The notes below the pieces were generated by a model, which saw nothing but the letters and a program-made list of their open reading frames with translations, had not been told where the DNA came from and did not search any database. From positions 62,001-126,000 of the forward strand of contig JAJFIW010000023.1 of the NCBI GenBank assembly GCA_021774615.1: DNA of 64,000 nucleotides, given 5' to 3'. The first letter of the stretch is position 1. Every line of letters begins with the position of its first letter. The DNA is from Alphaproteobacteria bacterium. Lineage in GTDB: Bacteria; Pseudomonadota; Alphaproteobacteria; UBA1280; UBA6503. The translations under genes were made by a program, and so were the position numbers. Of this stretch, positions 46,645 to 55,025 are shown one piece after another.

Positions 46645-46851
46645 ATGCTAAACCACAATATTCGTAAAGACTTACTAGAACAAGACTATGGCTATCGTAA
46701 ATTGCATAGTGAACACCAAAAACTCGAGCATGAAATTGAGGAAATGCAAATGAGACCCTCGGTAGATGGGACACGTTTGCATGAGCTAAGAAGGCAAAAG
46801 CTACAGGTAAAAGATAAAATGCATATTCTAGAAGAGACATTAATGCATTAA
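46645..46851 (+). CDS. DUF465 (YdcH-family) small protein
   Basis: 68 residues, almost entirely a helical hairpin: HSEHQKLEHEIEEMQM, a short turn, then LHELRRQKLQVKDKMHILEE. This pattern, including the paired Leu/Lys-rich helices, is that of DUF465/YdcH proteins, whose role is not established. TAGGAG lies 9 bases before the ATG. It is divergent from glnA across 267 bases and ends at a bidirectional terminator. Confidence 0.85.
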   Translation: MLNHNIRKDLLEQDYGYRKLHSEHQKLEHEIEEMQMRPSVDGTRLHELRRQKLQVKDKMHILEETLMH

Positions 46852-46875
46852 CCTAAATTTTACCCAAAAGTGGGG

Positions 46876-46899
46876 ACGAGGGCTTATAATAGCCCTCGT
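46876..46899. terminator. Bidirectional terminator
   Basis: A 9-bp stem ACGAGGGCT / AGCCCTCGT with a 6-base loop, followed by TTTTTT, lies between the stops of the DUF465 gene (46851) and the convergent unknown gene (46903). Confidence 0.85.
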
Positions 46900-46902
46900 T
46901 TT

Positions 46903-47463
46903 TTATTGTTCAATAAACTGGAAAATTCTTTTCCAAGTGGGGGAGGTTTTATCGTTTAAGTCTTCTTCAATACGGCCAATATATAAGTCGCTACCTGCTG
47001 GTTGATTCATGATTAAAGTGCTTATAATAGCGGCGCGTCGTTGTGCTTCTTGTTCAGAGAACAATAATAAGCATGGCTTTTCTGCAATAAAGTTATCGGG
47101 TACATCTAGTGCAATTAGTGTTATGTCTGATAATGAGTATTCATTATCTTTTAACCGTAGAATAAGATGAGAAATTTGCTTTTCTATTATAAATTCTTGT
47201 AAAGACTCATTTTTTTCTGATGATTCCATAAAAATATAATTTGTCATATTTGGGACGGATACCATGCAACCAACCCCGTAAATAGCAAGTGTATTGTTGG
47301 TTGGGTTGGGCTGAGTTGGTTGTATGGCTGTGTATCTTAAGCCATTGTATAATAATGGGAAATTGTCATTATTTACAGCATTCTTTATCTCGCCACCCCA
47401 ATGTTGCGCAAGGTCACGAAAGAAAGAACGACGCTGGATGTTTAGGCTCTTATTATCTGACAA
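46903..47463 (-). CDS. Protein of unknown function, 186 residues
   Basis: I do not recognise this protein. It has a basic N-terminus (IQRRSFFRDLAQHWGGEI), no signal peptide or membrane helix, and a mixed alpha/beta body. The C-terminal part has LLLFSEQEAQRRAAIISTLI followed by an acidic stretch (GRIEEDLND). It is transcribed alone, convergent with the DUF465 gene and divergent from the next unknown gene. Confidence 0.6.
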   Translation of the reverse strand: MSDNKSLNIQRRSFFRDLAQHWGGEIKNAVNNDNFPLLYNGLRYTAIQPTQPNPTNNTLAIYGVGCMVSVPNMTNYIFMESSEKNESLQEFIIEKQISHLILRLKDNEYSLSDITLIALDVPDNFIAEKPCLLLFSEQEAQRRAAIISTLIMNQPAGSDLYIGRIEEDLNDKTSPTWKRIFQFIEQ

Positions 47464-47629
47464 TTTACTTAAACCTATTGTTTTTTATGTTAAAAGACTT
47501 TAAATATTATAATAAGTTGACTATAATATATCAAGAGTAGTGTTTTTTGCATGTAGGCAAAAGACTTGTTTGTATCTATAAGCGCATTGTTCTGATGTTG
47601 TTATATAGATTCAAGAGGAGATTGTTAGG

Positions 47630-48286
47630 ATGACAACAAATATATTGAATAATAATAATGTACTTACTAACTCATTGTTAGGTACTGGGCGGCTTCTGTT
47701 ACAACAGAATGCCAATAAGGACACCTCTGTTGATAAAGGGCAGGGGGTTAAGGATGCTGTTCAAGTTCCATCACCTAATGCTTTAGCGTCACAAATTGTA
47801 GCACGGGTTAATCAGTCTGATAACCTAAGCGCGTCTTTTAAAAGAGAAGCACTCATACTTACCGCTATTATTGATGTATCAGCTTCTGGTGCTCGCCAGC
47901 AGGTACTACTTCGTGCTCTTGCCGAGCAGGTTTCAATTCAAGAACAAAGCAATGTTCCTTCTAGTAATGATAACCTAGAGGGTGTTTTTGAGGAAACACG
48001 CCAACATATTTTGTTGGGCAACACTTCTGGTGCAACAACTCAGGAAGACCCTGTTGTTTTAACCGAGCAAGCGCGTGTTAGAGGTTTATTTGATAGTTTC
48101 CAAAATGAAAAAACCCTAGAGGTACTTGCTAAAGTTTTTGGAGGGGCATCTAATTCAGAAGAGGCAATTCAGCAGTTATCAGCACCTACTGTAGCTAATG
48201 CGCGCCTCCCACACGAGGAAGCCCAGCACCAAGAAGAAGTTAGACAACGTATTTTGGCGAATACTATTCCTTCTTATAAGGCGTAA
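47630..48286 (+). CDS. Protein of unknown function, 218 residues
   Basis: I do not recognise this protein. The N-terminus is Asn/Leu/Gln-rich (ILNNNNVLTNSLLGTGRLLL), followed by helical segments (FKREALILTAIIDVSASGAR; VLLRALAEQVSIQEQ). It has no signal peptide or membrane segment, and an overall acidic Gln/Glu-rich composition. GAGGAG lies 9 bases before the ATG. A 28-base palindrome follows its stop. It could be a structural or secreted filament-associated protein, but nothing decides this. Confidence 0.6.
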   Translation: MTTNILNNNNVLTNSLLGTGRLLLQQNANKDTSVDKGQGVKDAVQVPSPNALASQIVARVNQSDNLSASFKREALILTAIIDVSASGARQQVLLRALAEQVSIQEQSNVPSSNDNLEGVFEETRQHILLGNTSGATTQEDPVVLTEQARVRGLFDSFQNEKTLEVLAKVFGGASNSEEAIQQLSAPTVANARLPHEEAQHQEEVRQRILANTIPSYKA

Positions 48287-48312
48287 TTTCATTGCAAAGT
48301 AGTATCTTGTTT

Positions 48313-48340
48313 GCTTAAATACTATATATAGTATTTAAGC
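48313..48340. repeat. 28-base perfect palindrome
   Basis: GCTTAAATACTATA followed by its exact reverse complement, with no loop, between the stop at 48286 and rpiB (48377). It can form a hairpin with about 12 bp of stem. No T-run follows, so it is a weak terminator candidate or a protein-binding dyad. Confidence 0.7.
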
Positions 48341-48376
48341 TTAGTTTGTAATAACAAGAGATAGTAGCTTTTACCG

Positions 48377-48811
48377 ATGAAATTTTCCATAGCTAGCGAC
48401 CATGCCGCCTGCGACTTGAAAAACCACTTGATAGAATTTTTAACACACCAAGGTTACAAGGTGCATGACTGCACGCCTGACGTTAATCCTGCCGATAGTT
48501 ACTCGGAAGCGGCAGACCGTGTATGCGCTAATGTGCTTTCTAAAGAGTGCGACAAAGGCATTTTACTATGTGGCACAGGGCAAGGCACTGCAATTCGTGC
48601 TAATCGCCATTTTGGCATACGTGCGGCATTAGTAACTAACGACTACATGGCCGAGATGGCACGTAGCCATAATGATGCAAATGTTTTAGTCCTTGGTGCT
48701 AGGCTAACTACAGCAACACTTGCAACAAGAATGCTAGAACTATTTATTAAAACACCATTTGAAGCGGGGCGCCATACTCCCCGTATTGAACGGCTAGAGC
48801 AATTATTATAA
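48377..48811 (+). CDS. rpiB: Ribose-5-phosphate isomerase B
   Basis: Interconverts ribose-5-phosphate and ribulose-5-phosphate. 144 residues with the family elements ASDHAACDLKNHL, the active-site Cys in GILLCGTGQGTAIRANR, and ALVTNDYMAEMARSHNDANVL. It is directly upstream of glyA (26 bases), followed by nrdR and nusB, an arrangement common in alphaproteobacteria. Confidence 0.96.
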   Translation: MKFSIASDHAACDLKNHLIEFLTHQGYKVHDCTPDVNPADSYSEAADRVCANVLSKECDKGILLCGTGQGTAIRANRHFGIRAALVTNDYMAEMARSHNDANVLVLGARLTTATLATRMLELFIKTPFEAGRHTPRIERLEQLL

Positions 48812-48837
48812 AAAAATAAGAAAAGAGAATACAATCT

Positions 48838-50115
48838 ATGCCTCAAACATTCTTTAATGCGAGCTTGTCGCAAGCAGACCCAGATGTATTTGCTGCCATT
48901 AAAGGCGAGTTTATCCGCGAACGTGACCAAATAGAGCTTATTGCATCAGAAAATATAGTTTCAAAGGCAGTTTTAGAAGCGCAAGGCAGCGTATTAACAA
49001 ATAAATATGCTGAAGGTTATATAGGCAAGCGCTATTACGGTGGTTGTATGTATGCTGATGAGGTAGAACAACTAGCCATTAACCGCTTAAAAGAGCTGTT
49101 TGGTGCAGAGTACGCCAATGTACAGCCTCATTCAGGCTCGCAAGCTAACCAAGCTGTATTCTATAGCGTGCTTAGCCCTGGCGATAAAATACTTGGTATG
49201 TCTTTAGACGCAGGAGGGCATTTAACGCATGGTTCTTCCGTAAATATATCAGGTAAATTTTTCCAATCGATTCCCTATGGGCTTGACCCTAAAACAGAAA
49301 CTATCGACTATGATGCCATAGCTGAGATTGCTAAACGAGAAAAACCAAAACTAATTATTGCTGGTGCTACTGCATATTCCAGAAAGATTGATTTTGCTAA
49401 ATTTTCCGAAATAGCAAAATCTGTTGATGCTTACCTTATGGTTGATATTGCGCACATCTCGGGGCTAGTAGCCGCAGGTTTGCACCAAAATCCACTCCCA
49501 TATGCTGACTTTGTTACATCCACAACCCATAAAACTTTGCGTGGGCCACGAGGTGCTGTCGTGATGACAAACGATAAAAAATTAGCTAAAAAAATAGATA
49601 GAGTTGTTTTCCCAGGTATGCAAGGTGGGCCTTTAATGCATGTTATTGCTGCTAAAGCTGTTGCTTTTGGTGAGGCATTGCAACCATCCTTTAAAGCTTA
49701 CCAACAACAAGTTATAAAAAATGCATCTGTATTGGCTACGAAGCTTGCAACTAATAATGTGCGAATTGTTTCTGGCGGTACTGACAACCATTTGATGATA
49801 GCAGACCTGCGTGGGCGTGGGCTTACAGGTAAAGTAGCTGAAGATACCTTGGAAGAGTGCGGTATTACTTGTAATAAAAATACTGTCCCTGACGATCCAC
49901 AGTCGCCACAGGTAACGTCTGGCATTCGCCTTGGCTCTCCTGCTGCTACAAGCCGAGGTTTTAAGGAAGCAGAGTTTGAAGCTGTCGCCGATATGATTTG
50001 TGAAGTTTTTGATTGCCTACAAACCAAACCCGATGGCGATAGCCAGCTTTTTGCCCGAATTCGTGGCGAAGTTAAAGAGCTGTGTAACCGTTATCCTATT
50101 TATCCGGAAATTTAA
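48838..50115 (+). CDS. glyA: Serine hydroxymethyltransferase
   Basis: PLP enzyme converting serine and tetrahydrofolate to glycine and methylene-THF. 425 residues with [31 protein letters not shown], the PLP-lysine region in [14 protein letters not shown], and the C-terminal [14 protein letters not shown]. All appear intact. nrdR starts 3 bases after its stop, so they are co-transcribed. Confidence 0.98.
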   Translation: MPQTFFNASLSQADPDVFAAIKGEFIRERDQIELIASENIVSKAVLEAQGSVLTNKYAEGYIGKRYYGGCMYADEVEQLAINRLKELFGAEYANVQPHSGSQANQAVFYSVLSPGDKILGMSLDAGGHLTHGSSVNISGKFFQSIPYGLDPKTETIDYDAIAEIAKREKPKLIIAGATAYSRKIDFAKFSEIAKSVDAYLMVDIAHISGLVAAGLHQNPLPYADFVTSTTHKTLRGPRGAVVMTNDKKLAKKIDRVVFPGMQGGPLMHVIAAKAVAFGEALQPSFKAYQQQVIKNASVLATKLATNNVRIVSGGTDNHLMIADLRGRGLTGKVAEDTLEECGITCNKNTVPDDPQSPQVTSGIRLGSPAATSRGFKEAEFEAVADMICEVFDCLQTKPDGDSQLFARIRGEVKELCNRYPIYPEI

Positions 50116-50118
50116 ACG

Positions 50119-50565
50119 ATGAAATGTCCTTTCTGTTCTAATTCTGATACGCAAGTTAAAGATTCTCGCCCTTCAGACGATAATAAAGTTATTCGTAGGC
50201 GGCGAGAGTGTATATCGTGCCACCGCCGTTTTACTACGTTTGAGCGGTTTCAGGTTCAGCAAACTTTGGTTATTAAACGTGATGGTAGCCGTGAGCTATT
50301 TGATAGAGACAAACTACTGAAAAGCCTTATGATTGCTCTGCGTAAACGCCCTGTAAGCCCAACTATGGTTAATAGCCTTGTTGCCGATATCGAGCAAGAG
50401 CTAACAGAAAATGGTCAAATTGAAATAAGCTCATCTGAAATTGGTACAGCAGTGCTACAAAAATTAAAATCTGTAGACTTTGTTGGCTATGTGCGTTATG
50501 CATCTGTTTACGATGGCTTTAATACCATTGGTGATTTCCAAAAACTTTTAAGAGATGCAAATTAG
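50119..50565 (+). CDS. nrdR: Transcriptional repressor NrdR
   Basis: 148-residue repressor of ribonucleotide reductase genes. The N-terminal zinc ribbon has two Cys pairs (CPFC near the start; CISCHRRFTTFE). The ATP-cone domain follows (VIKRDGSRELFDRDKLLKSL). Located between glyA and nusB, the usual alphaproteobacterial position. It overlaps the nusB start by 11 bases. Confidence 0.97.
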   Translation: MKCPFCSNSDTQVKDSRPSDDNKVIRRRRECISCHRRFTTFERFQVQQTLVIKRDGSRELFDRDKLLKSLMIALRKRPVSPTMVNSLVADIEQELTENGQIEISSSEIGTAVLQKLKSVDFVGYVRYASVYDGFNTIGDFQKLLRDAN

Positions 50566-51043
50566 CACTATGTCTACAGTTATAGAAAATAATTCAGCAG
50601 CAGATACAGATAAAGAAGTCTCTGTTACAGGTAACCCCAAAACAGAAGCCAGATTAATGGCTGTACAAGCACTTTACCAGTATTTGCTAACTAAAGAGGG
50701 GCAGGAAGATATCCTGCGCCAATTTGTAAGCCGCCATATCCCCGCTCGTAAGGGGGATTCTAAATTATTTGAAATTTTATTTAAGAATTCTATTAGCGAA
50801 CAAGAGCGCTATATTGAGCTTTTGCAAGCAAATATGGCAGAAAACTGGCGTTGGGATAGGTTAGGTTACGTAGAGCAAGCATTATTATTAGCAGCAACAT
50901 CCGAGCTTGATGTGCGCCAAGATACTCCGCTTAAGGTAGTCCTTAACGAGTTTATAACAATAGCACATAGCTATTTTGAGCAGCCAGAAGTAGCATTTAT
51001 TAATGGTGTTTTAGACAAAGCAGCAAAGGCTTTGCGTGCTTAA
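50555..51043 (+). CDS. nusB: Transcription antitermination factor NusB
   Basis: 162-residue all-helical protein that binds boxA RNA with S10 in rRNA antitermination. The family opening appears after a polar leader (EARLMAVQALYQYL), and the C-terminal half has LAATSELDVRQDTPLKVVLNE followed by FINGVLDKAA. The ATG at 50555 lies inside nrdR; a second ATG at 50570 is also possible. The riboflavin genes often found with nusB in this class are not here. Confidence 0.93.
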   Translation: MQISTMSTVIENNSAADTDKEVSVTGNPKTEARLMAVQALYQYLLTKEGQEDILRQFVSRHIPARKGDSKLFEILFKNSISEQERYIELLQANMAENWRWDRLGYVEQALLLAATSELDVRQDTPLKVVLNEFITIAHSYFEQPEVAFINGVLDKAAKALRA

Positions 51044-51046
51044 TTT

Positions 51047-51077
51047 GTATCTATCCCCCATTTTGTGGAATAGATAC
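51047..51077. repeat. Short inverted repeat related to the 41750-41914 element
   Basis: GTATCTAT / ATAGATAC arms (51047-51054 and 51070-51077), extended inward by CC/GG across a C-A mismatch. The left arm shares the 13 bases TATCTATCCCCCA with the start of the long inverted repeat at 41752. It lies between convergent stops (51043 and 51079). Confidence 0.7.
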
Positions 51078-51078
51078 T

Positions 51079-51657
51079 TTATAAAGACCTACCTAAGCGA
51101 ACATATAGCGTGTTTGCAACCCAACGAGCTCTTCCTTGTGTAGTAGGTGCTCCTTCTCCTACCCCGTCAGAATTGTCATTTACTATACTAAAAGCTTCTT
51201 GTGGTACATTATCAATTTGTAGCCAGTAAAAGCACGATGTGCAAACAAGGTCTGTAAAGTCATTCTGCTCTGCGCGGATAAGGTGCATCTGACCATAATC
51301 TTTATGTACTGAGGCATCGCTTTGTTGTGATTTTAGATATGGTCCTAGCCAGTTAACTCGGAATGGTACTTGAATTTGGGTTACATCATTTAGCGCTTGA
51401 AAGCTCTTGATTTGTAGATCTCCTGTAGCTGTAATTACGCTTGGTATATCGCGCTTAAGATCATATTGCATCCCCTCAACTGATGCTTTATAGACTTCAA
51501 TCCCTTTAATAAGGTTTTTTGCCTTAATCTCTGGAATCATTAAGTGCATAGTAGAGCCAGAAATCAGTGCTAATGCACCTAAAATAGCCATGGCAATACG
51601 GGCATCAATACCAAATAAAGCTCCTCTTTGCGTATTTTTCATATTGTTTTTTCCCAT
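51079..51657 (-). CDS. Pilin-like protein, third of three tandem copies
   Basis: 192 residues: a short polar leader, then RGALFGIDARIAMAILGALA leading into one hydrophobic helix, and a globular region. This is the layout of type IV pilins and pseudopilins. Shared with its two neighbours: GPYL, the HKDYGQM element, a pair of cysteines (CTSCF), NVP, and a Gly/Thr turn (APTTQGRARW). The usual Glu5 of pilins is absent and an Asp sits further in. It is encoded 14 bases after the second copy. Confidence 0.7.
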   Translation of the reverse strand: MGKNNMKNTQRGALFGIDARIAMAILGALALISGSTMHLMIPEIKAKNLIKGIEVYKASVEGMQYDLKRDIPSVITATGDLQIKSFQALNDVTQIQVPFRVNWLGPYLKSQQSDASVHKDYGQMHLIRAEQNDFTDLVCTSCFYWLQIDNVPQEAFSIVNDNSDGVGEGAPTTQGRARWVANTLYVRLGRSL

Positions 51658-51671
51658 ATGTAAATTACTAA

Positions 51672-52301
51672 TTAAGGTAAAAGTATTCCTAGCCGTAGGT
51701 GTAGCTTTGCGTTACCACCTGCAATACTATCCCACTGTGCAATCCCTTCTTCTGTAGGTGTGGTTTCTCCACCTCCATCAAGGCGTGTGTCAACTTCTGT
51801 AACAATTTCTATTGGTACTTCATTAAAGGTAATAAAATAGCTACATTGGCGTGCGATTATTTCTACCCCAGTGCAGTCTGCAGCTGTAATAGTATTAACT
51901 TTTTTAATTAAAGTCATTTCTCCATAGTCTTTATGGAGGTTATTTGTTCTTTCACCAATGTATGGCCCTTGCCAGCTACCAGTAAAAGCTGCTTTAAGTA
52001 ATGAACTGTCAACTAAAGACATAAAAGCATCTGTATTAGCACCAGCACCAGCGTTGGTAATAGCATTGTGGATATTGGTAAGAGTATCTTCTTGCATGTT
52101 ATCAACAGCGTTGCTGTATTGGCTGTGTTCTATAAGTAGGTTGTCTATGCGCTTACTATTTATTGTATTAATCATTGTTACGCCTGTAATTAGGCTGATT
52201 CCTGCAAAAATAGACAAGGAAATACGAGCATCAAGCCCGAACATAGCGCCTTTTTGCTGTTTATATAGTTTTTGGGGAATTAATTTAAACATATTTATCA
52301 T
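51672..52301 (-). CDS. Pilin-like protein, second of three tandem copies
   Basis: 209 residues with the polar leader, KGAMFGLDARISLSIFAGIS, a hydrophobic helix, and a globular part carrying GPYIGERTNNLHKDYGEM, two cysteines (ADCTG and RQCSYF), NEVP and GGGETTPTEEG. It is colinear with both neighbours but diverged in the middle. The start overlaps the stop of the first copy by one base. Probably a prepilin-peptidase substrate, by inference from the N-terminal layout. Confidence 0.7.
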   Translation of the reverse strand: MINMFKLIPQKLYKQQKGAMFGLDARISLSIFAGISLITGVTMINTINSKRIDNLLIEHSQYSNAVDNMQEDTLTNIHNAITNAGAGANTDAFMSLVDSSLLKAAFTGSWQGPYIGERTNNLHKDYGEMTLIKKVNTITAADCTGVEIIARQCSYFITFNEVPIEIVTEVDTRLDGGGETTPTEEGIAQWDSIAGGNAKLHLRLGILLP

Positions 52302-52903
52302 TATCCCGCAGTTCTAAGAGTTTCAGTGCGGTATCGTAGGGTACGGTTAGCTGTAACACCATCAGCTCTTACTCTTCCCTCGTTAGTAGGGTCAGCTTCA
52401 GGTGTTGTACCTCCATCTTCATCAATATAGGCATTAAAAAAATCCCACCTATCGGAAGGTATATTAGTTAAAACAATCCAAACGAAACAATCGTTATTAA
52501 TATTGCACGCTGTTACAAAATCATCTTGAGCATATGTAAGGGTAAAATCACCATAAATAGGGTGGCTTTGGCGGATACCCTCAATATAAGGGCCATTCCA
52601 TTTGTTTAGATACTGCGCTAGAACATTTCCATCCCCTATTTCAATAGCATTAAAATCTTTTATCCCGTCTGAGGTATCAATGGCAAATTGATAAAACACA
52701 CCCACATCTGTTTGGATCTGCTCAATAGCATCTTCATAAGCAAGGATTTCTTTGACTAATGCGGCTTTGCCTGCAGAGTCTATCTTAGATATTCCCATGT
52801 ATCCTGTTATAATAGCGATAGTAGAAAATGTCGCTATTGCTATCCGGGCGTCGACCCCGAACATAGCACCACGTTGATTTTGCTTTTTTGTATTATAAAA
52901 CAT
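52301..52903 (-). CDS. Pilin-like protein, first of three tandem copies
   Basis: 200 residues: leader MFYNTKKQNQ, then RGAMFGVDARIAIATFSTIA and a hydrophobic helix, followed by a globular part with GPYIEGIRQSHPIYGDF, the cysteines of ACNINNDCF, TNIPSDR and GGTTPEADPTNEG. The GPY...YG pattern resembles the C-terminal part of GspG/pilin-type proteins. No pilin assembly ATPase, platform protein or prepilin peptidase gene lies in the window. Confidence 0.7.
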   Translation of the reverse strand: MFYNTKKQNQRGAMFGVDARIAIATFSTIAIITGYMGISKIDSAGKAALVKEILAYEDAIEQIQTDVGVFYQFAIDTSDGIKDFNAIEIGDGNVLAQYLNKWNGPYIEGIRQSHPIYGDFTLTYAQDDFVTACNINNDCFVWIVLTNIPSDRWDFFNAYIDEDGGTTPEADPTNEGRVRADGVTANRTLRYRTETLRTAG

Positions 52904-52990
52904 TAATATTAATCCCCACTACACACCTTTTCTTATGTATTTAAACACAAAATAAAAACTGTCTTTTAAATTTGCTTGGTAGGGGCTGTG

Positions 52991-53416
52991 TTATTGCCCA
53001 AAACCTCGCCCAAGGTTGTCAATCATCTGGTCAATAACTCCCATGGATTGCCCTTGAGTATGAGTTGTTTGCTCTACAGGGGTAATTTTGCGGCCATCTT
53101 CATAGCTCTTTTTATTAATTGAGGCGAGTTTATCATTTTCATCAAAGTTGATAATTAGAACGTTTCTTTCTAGCATATTACTAGGGGATAGGGGCTTATC
53201 AACAGTTTTGGTTGTTATATATAACCATTGTTGGTCGTTAAATGAGCTAACGCTGGACGGGCTTCCTAAAAAGCGTTGTACATCCATTTTATCGTGCCGA
53301 CCTGTTTGGAGCATTGCTATATTTTCCGTAGGCACAATTTGCCCATGGGTATGGTAAACATCGCTACAACCAGAAAGAATTGTAAAACTAGCGGCTATTA
53401 TAAAAAAGAAGTTCAT
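52991..53416 (-). CDS. bamE: BamE/OmlA-family outer-membrane assembly lipoprotein
   Basis: 141-residue lipoprotein subunit of the BAM complex that inserts outer-membrane proteins. The lipobox is ILSGC (residues 13-17). The BamE fold shows as MLQTGRHDKMDVQRFLGSPS, then QQWLYITTK and NVLIINFDENDKLASI. It is divergent from the cytochrome-bc1 chaperone gene, the standard alphaproteobacterial arrangement. Confidence 0.92.
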   Translation of the reverse strand: MNFFFIIAASFTILSGCSDVYHTHGQIVPTENIAMLQTGRHDKMDVQRFLGSPSSVSSFNDQQWLYITTKTVDKPLSPSNMLERNVLIINFDENDKLASINKKSYEDGRKITPVEQTTHTQGQSMGVIDQMIDNLGRGFGQ

Positions 53417-53530
53417 GGTGCTAACTCAATTATTAATTACTATAGTTAACTTATACCTTAAAATGGGTGTTATTTAAAGAATAACATGCTATAAAAATAT
53501 ACTATAATATTGCTAATAAAAGGATGTTAG

Positions 53531-54055
53531 ATGTTTGGGTTTTTAAGGAAAAATACTGATACACAAGACAAGGGTGTACAACTATTTGGAGTGGCCCTAG
53601 CACGTGCTAAGAGCCAGTTCCCAGCAGCTTTTATAGATTTAGCCCCCGCGGATGATGAACCACTGCGTTTGCAGCGCATTGAGGCAATTTCTTTAGCTAT
53701 GAGCGTAATGCTATGGCGTTTGAAGAAAGATTCAGACATATCAGATATAGCGCAAGCTGCCCATGATAGCATGTTTTTAAGTTTTGACCGTTCTTTGCGA
53801 GAGTCTGGTGTGGGGGATATGGGCGTGTCTCATCGAGTGAAGAAATATGCACAAGGTTTTTATGGCCGCCTTGAGAGCTACACTATAGCCCTTGATAAAA
53901 ATGATATTGAGTTACTTTCAAGCGCAATTAAAAGAAATATTGGTACAGATGACTATAGCAGTGAAGGAATTGCTGTGGAAACTTTATCGTGGGCGCAAAA
54001 ACTAAATGCAACAGGCTTTGAAGATCTATTGAAAATTGGTAAAATAACCCAATAA
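53531..54055 (+). CDS. Ubiquinol-cytochrome c chaperone family protein
   Basis: 174 residues of the CBP3/UQCC1-like family that assists assembly of cytochrome b in complex III. The family pattern is seen in QFPAAFIDLAPADDEPLRLQ, AHDSMFLSFDRSLRESGVGD and YGRLESYTIALD. The SLRESGVGDMGVSHRVKK stretch is the most typical. It is the first gene before DUF177 and rpmF, the usual order. Confidence 0.88.
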   Translation: MFGFLRKNTDTQDKGVQLFGVALARAKSQFPAAFIDLAPADDEPLRLQRIEAISLAMSVMLWRLKKDSDISDIAQAAHDSMFLSFDRSLRESGVGDMGVSHRVKKYAQGFYGRLESYTIALDKNDIELLSSAIKRNIGTDDYSSEGIAVETLSWAQKLNATGFEDLLKIGKITQ

Positions 54056-54096
54056 TATTAATTAACTTTAATAATTAGATATAAGAGACTAAACCA

Positions 54097-54615
54097 ATGA
54101 TGACAGATTACCGTGCAGAGTTCACTCGTAAACCAGAGACTGTTACTTTCGATATAAAATCTTTTAAACCAGGTAAGTACAGAGTTTCAGGAACATTAGC
54201 TAAAGAGTGGTGGCATTCTGTTTGCCGCGAGCTAAAAGTCCCAGAAGTAGGGGGAGGGTCTGTCGATCTTGTGTTGGATGTTACACCTCCAGTTGTTCGG
54301 ATTACGGGGCAAATCAAGACAATGTTCCAGAGGGAATGTGTAAGAAGTCTAGAAATATTTGATGATGAAAACAACTATACCATAGACGAGAGCCTTACAT
54401 GGCAAGAAGATGGTGCTGATGAAAGAGTTTTATTTCATGAGGGTACAGATCTAGATATGGGTGAGTATATCCGTCAGCAAATAATTCTTCATTTCGACCT
54501 TCATCCAATTAAAGTAGATGGAGAGCGCGGGGGAATTATTGTAAGTGATGGACTTGACGGCATAGAAGACGATATTGAGAACCCTTTTGCTGTTTTAGGC
54601 CAATTAAAAAAATAG
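54097..54615 (+). CDS. DUF177 / YceD-family protein
   Basis: 172 residues of the DUF177 family, whose genes almost always precede rpmF (as yceD in E. coli). It has been linked to 23S rRNA and ribosome assembly. Typical elements are VTPPVVRITGQIKTMFQREC, where the Cys and basic residues of the family occur, and the acidic C-terminal half. rpmF follows after about 118 bases. Two adjacent ATG codons are possible starts. Confidence 0.88.
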   Translation: MMTDYRAEFTRKPETVTFDIKSFKPGKYRVSGTLAKEWWHSVCRELKVPEVGGGSVDLVLDVTPPVVRITGQIKTMFQRECVRSLEIFDDENNYTIDESLTWQEDGADERVLFHEGTDLDMGEYIRQQIILHFDLHPIKVDGERGGIIVSDGLDGIEDDIENPFAVLGQLKK

Positions 54616-54733
54616 ATTAATTATTTTTATAAAATCTTCACTTGCATGGATCTATAAAAGTGGCTATAGTCCCGTCGATGTATGACCTTGTTAGGTTAAT
54701 ACATTCCAATTTTATTTATGAAGAGATTGAACA

Positions 54734-54937
54734 ATGGCAGTACCAAAGAGTAAGATTACACCTTCACGACGTGGAATGCGTCGTTCGCACGACAGCTTGG
54801 CAGCTAGCTCATACCATGAGTGCCCTAACTGTGGCGAAACTAAGCGCCCACACCACGTTTGTGGTTCTTGTGGGTTTTATGGTGACCGTGAGGTTGTTAG
54901 CCAGAAGGTTGTTCTTGAAACACAAGAAGCAGAGTAA
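54734..54937 (+). CDS. rpmF: Ribosomal protein bL32
   Basis: 67 residues. The N-terminus is the basic [19 protein letters not shown] typical of L32, followed by the four-cysteine zinc ribbon ([20 protein letters not shown]). A terminator follows at 54961-54985. plsX, normally the next gene, is not present; fabH is next. Confidence 0.97.
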   Translation: MAVPKSKITPSRRGMRRSHDSLAASSYHECPNCGETKRPHHVCGSCGFYGDREVVSQKVVLETQEAE

Positions 54938-54960
54938 TTTTCTCTGTGGGTTGTTTTAGT

Positions 54961-54985
54961 AAAAAGGGGTAGGTTACCCCTTTTT
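54961..54985 (+). terminator. Rho-independent terminator after rpmF
   Basis: A 10-bp stem AAAAAGGGGT / ACCCCTTTTT with a 5-base loop, 24 bases after the rpmF stop. Confidence 0.88.
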
Positions 54986-55025
54986 CTGTTGCTTTATAGC
55001 GATAAAATATAAGGGATAATATACG

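Noticed and set aside
54642-54959. A 105-residue forward-strand frame around rpmF
   Set aside because: It is an alternative frame across bL32, whose sequence is unmistakable.
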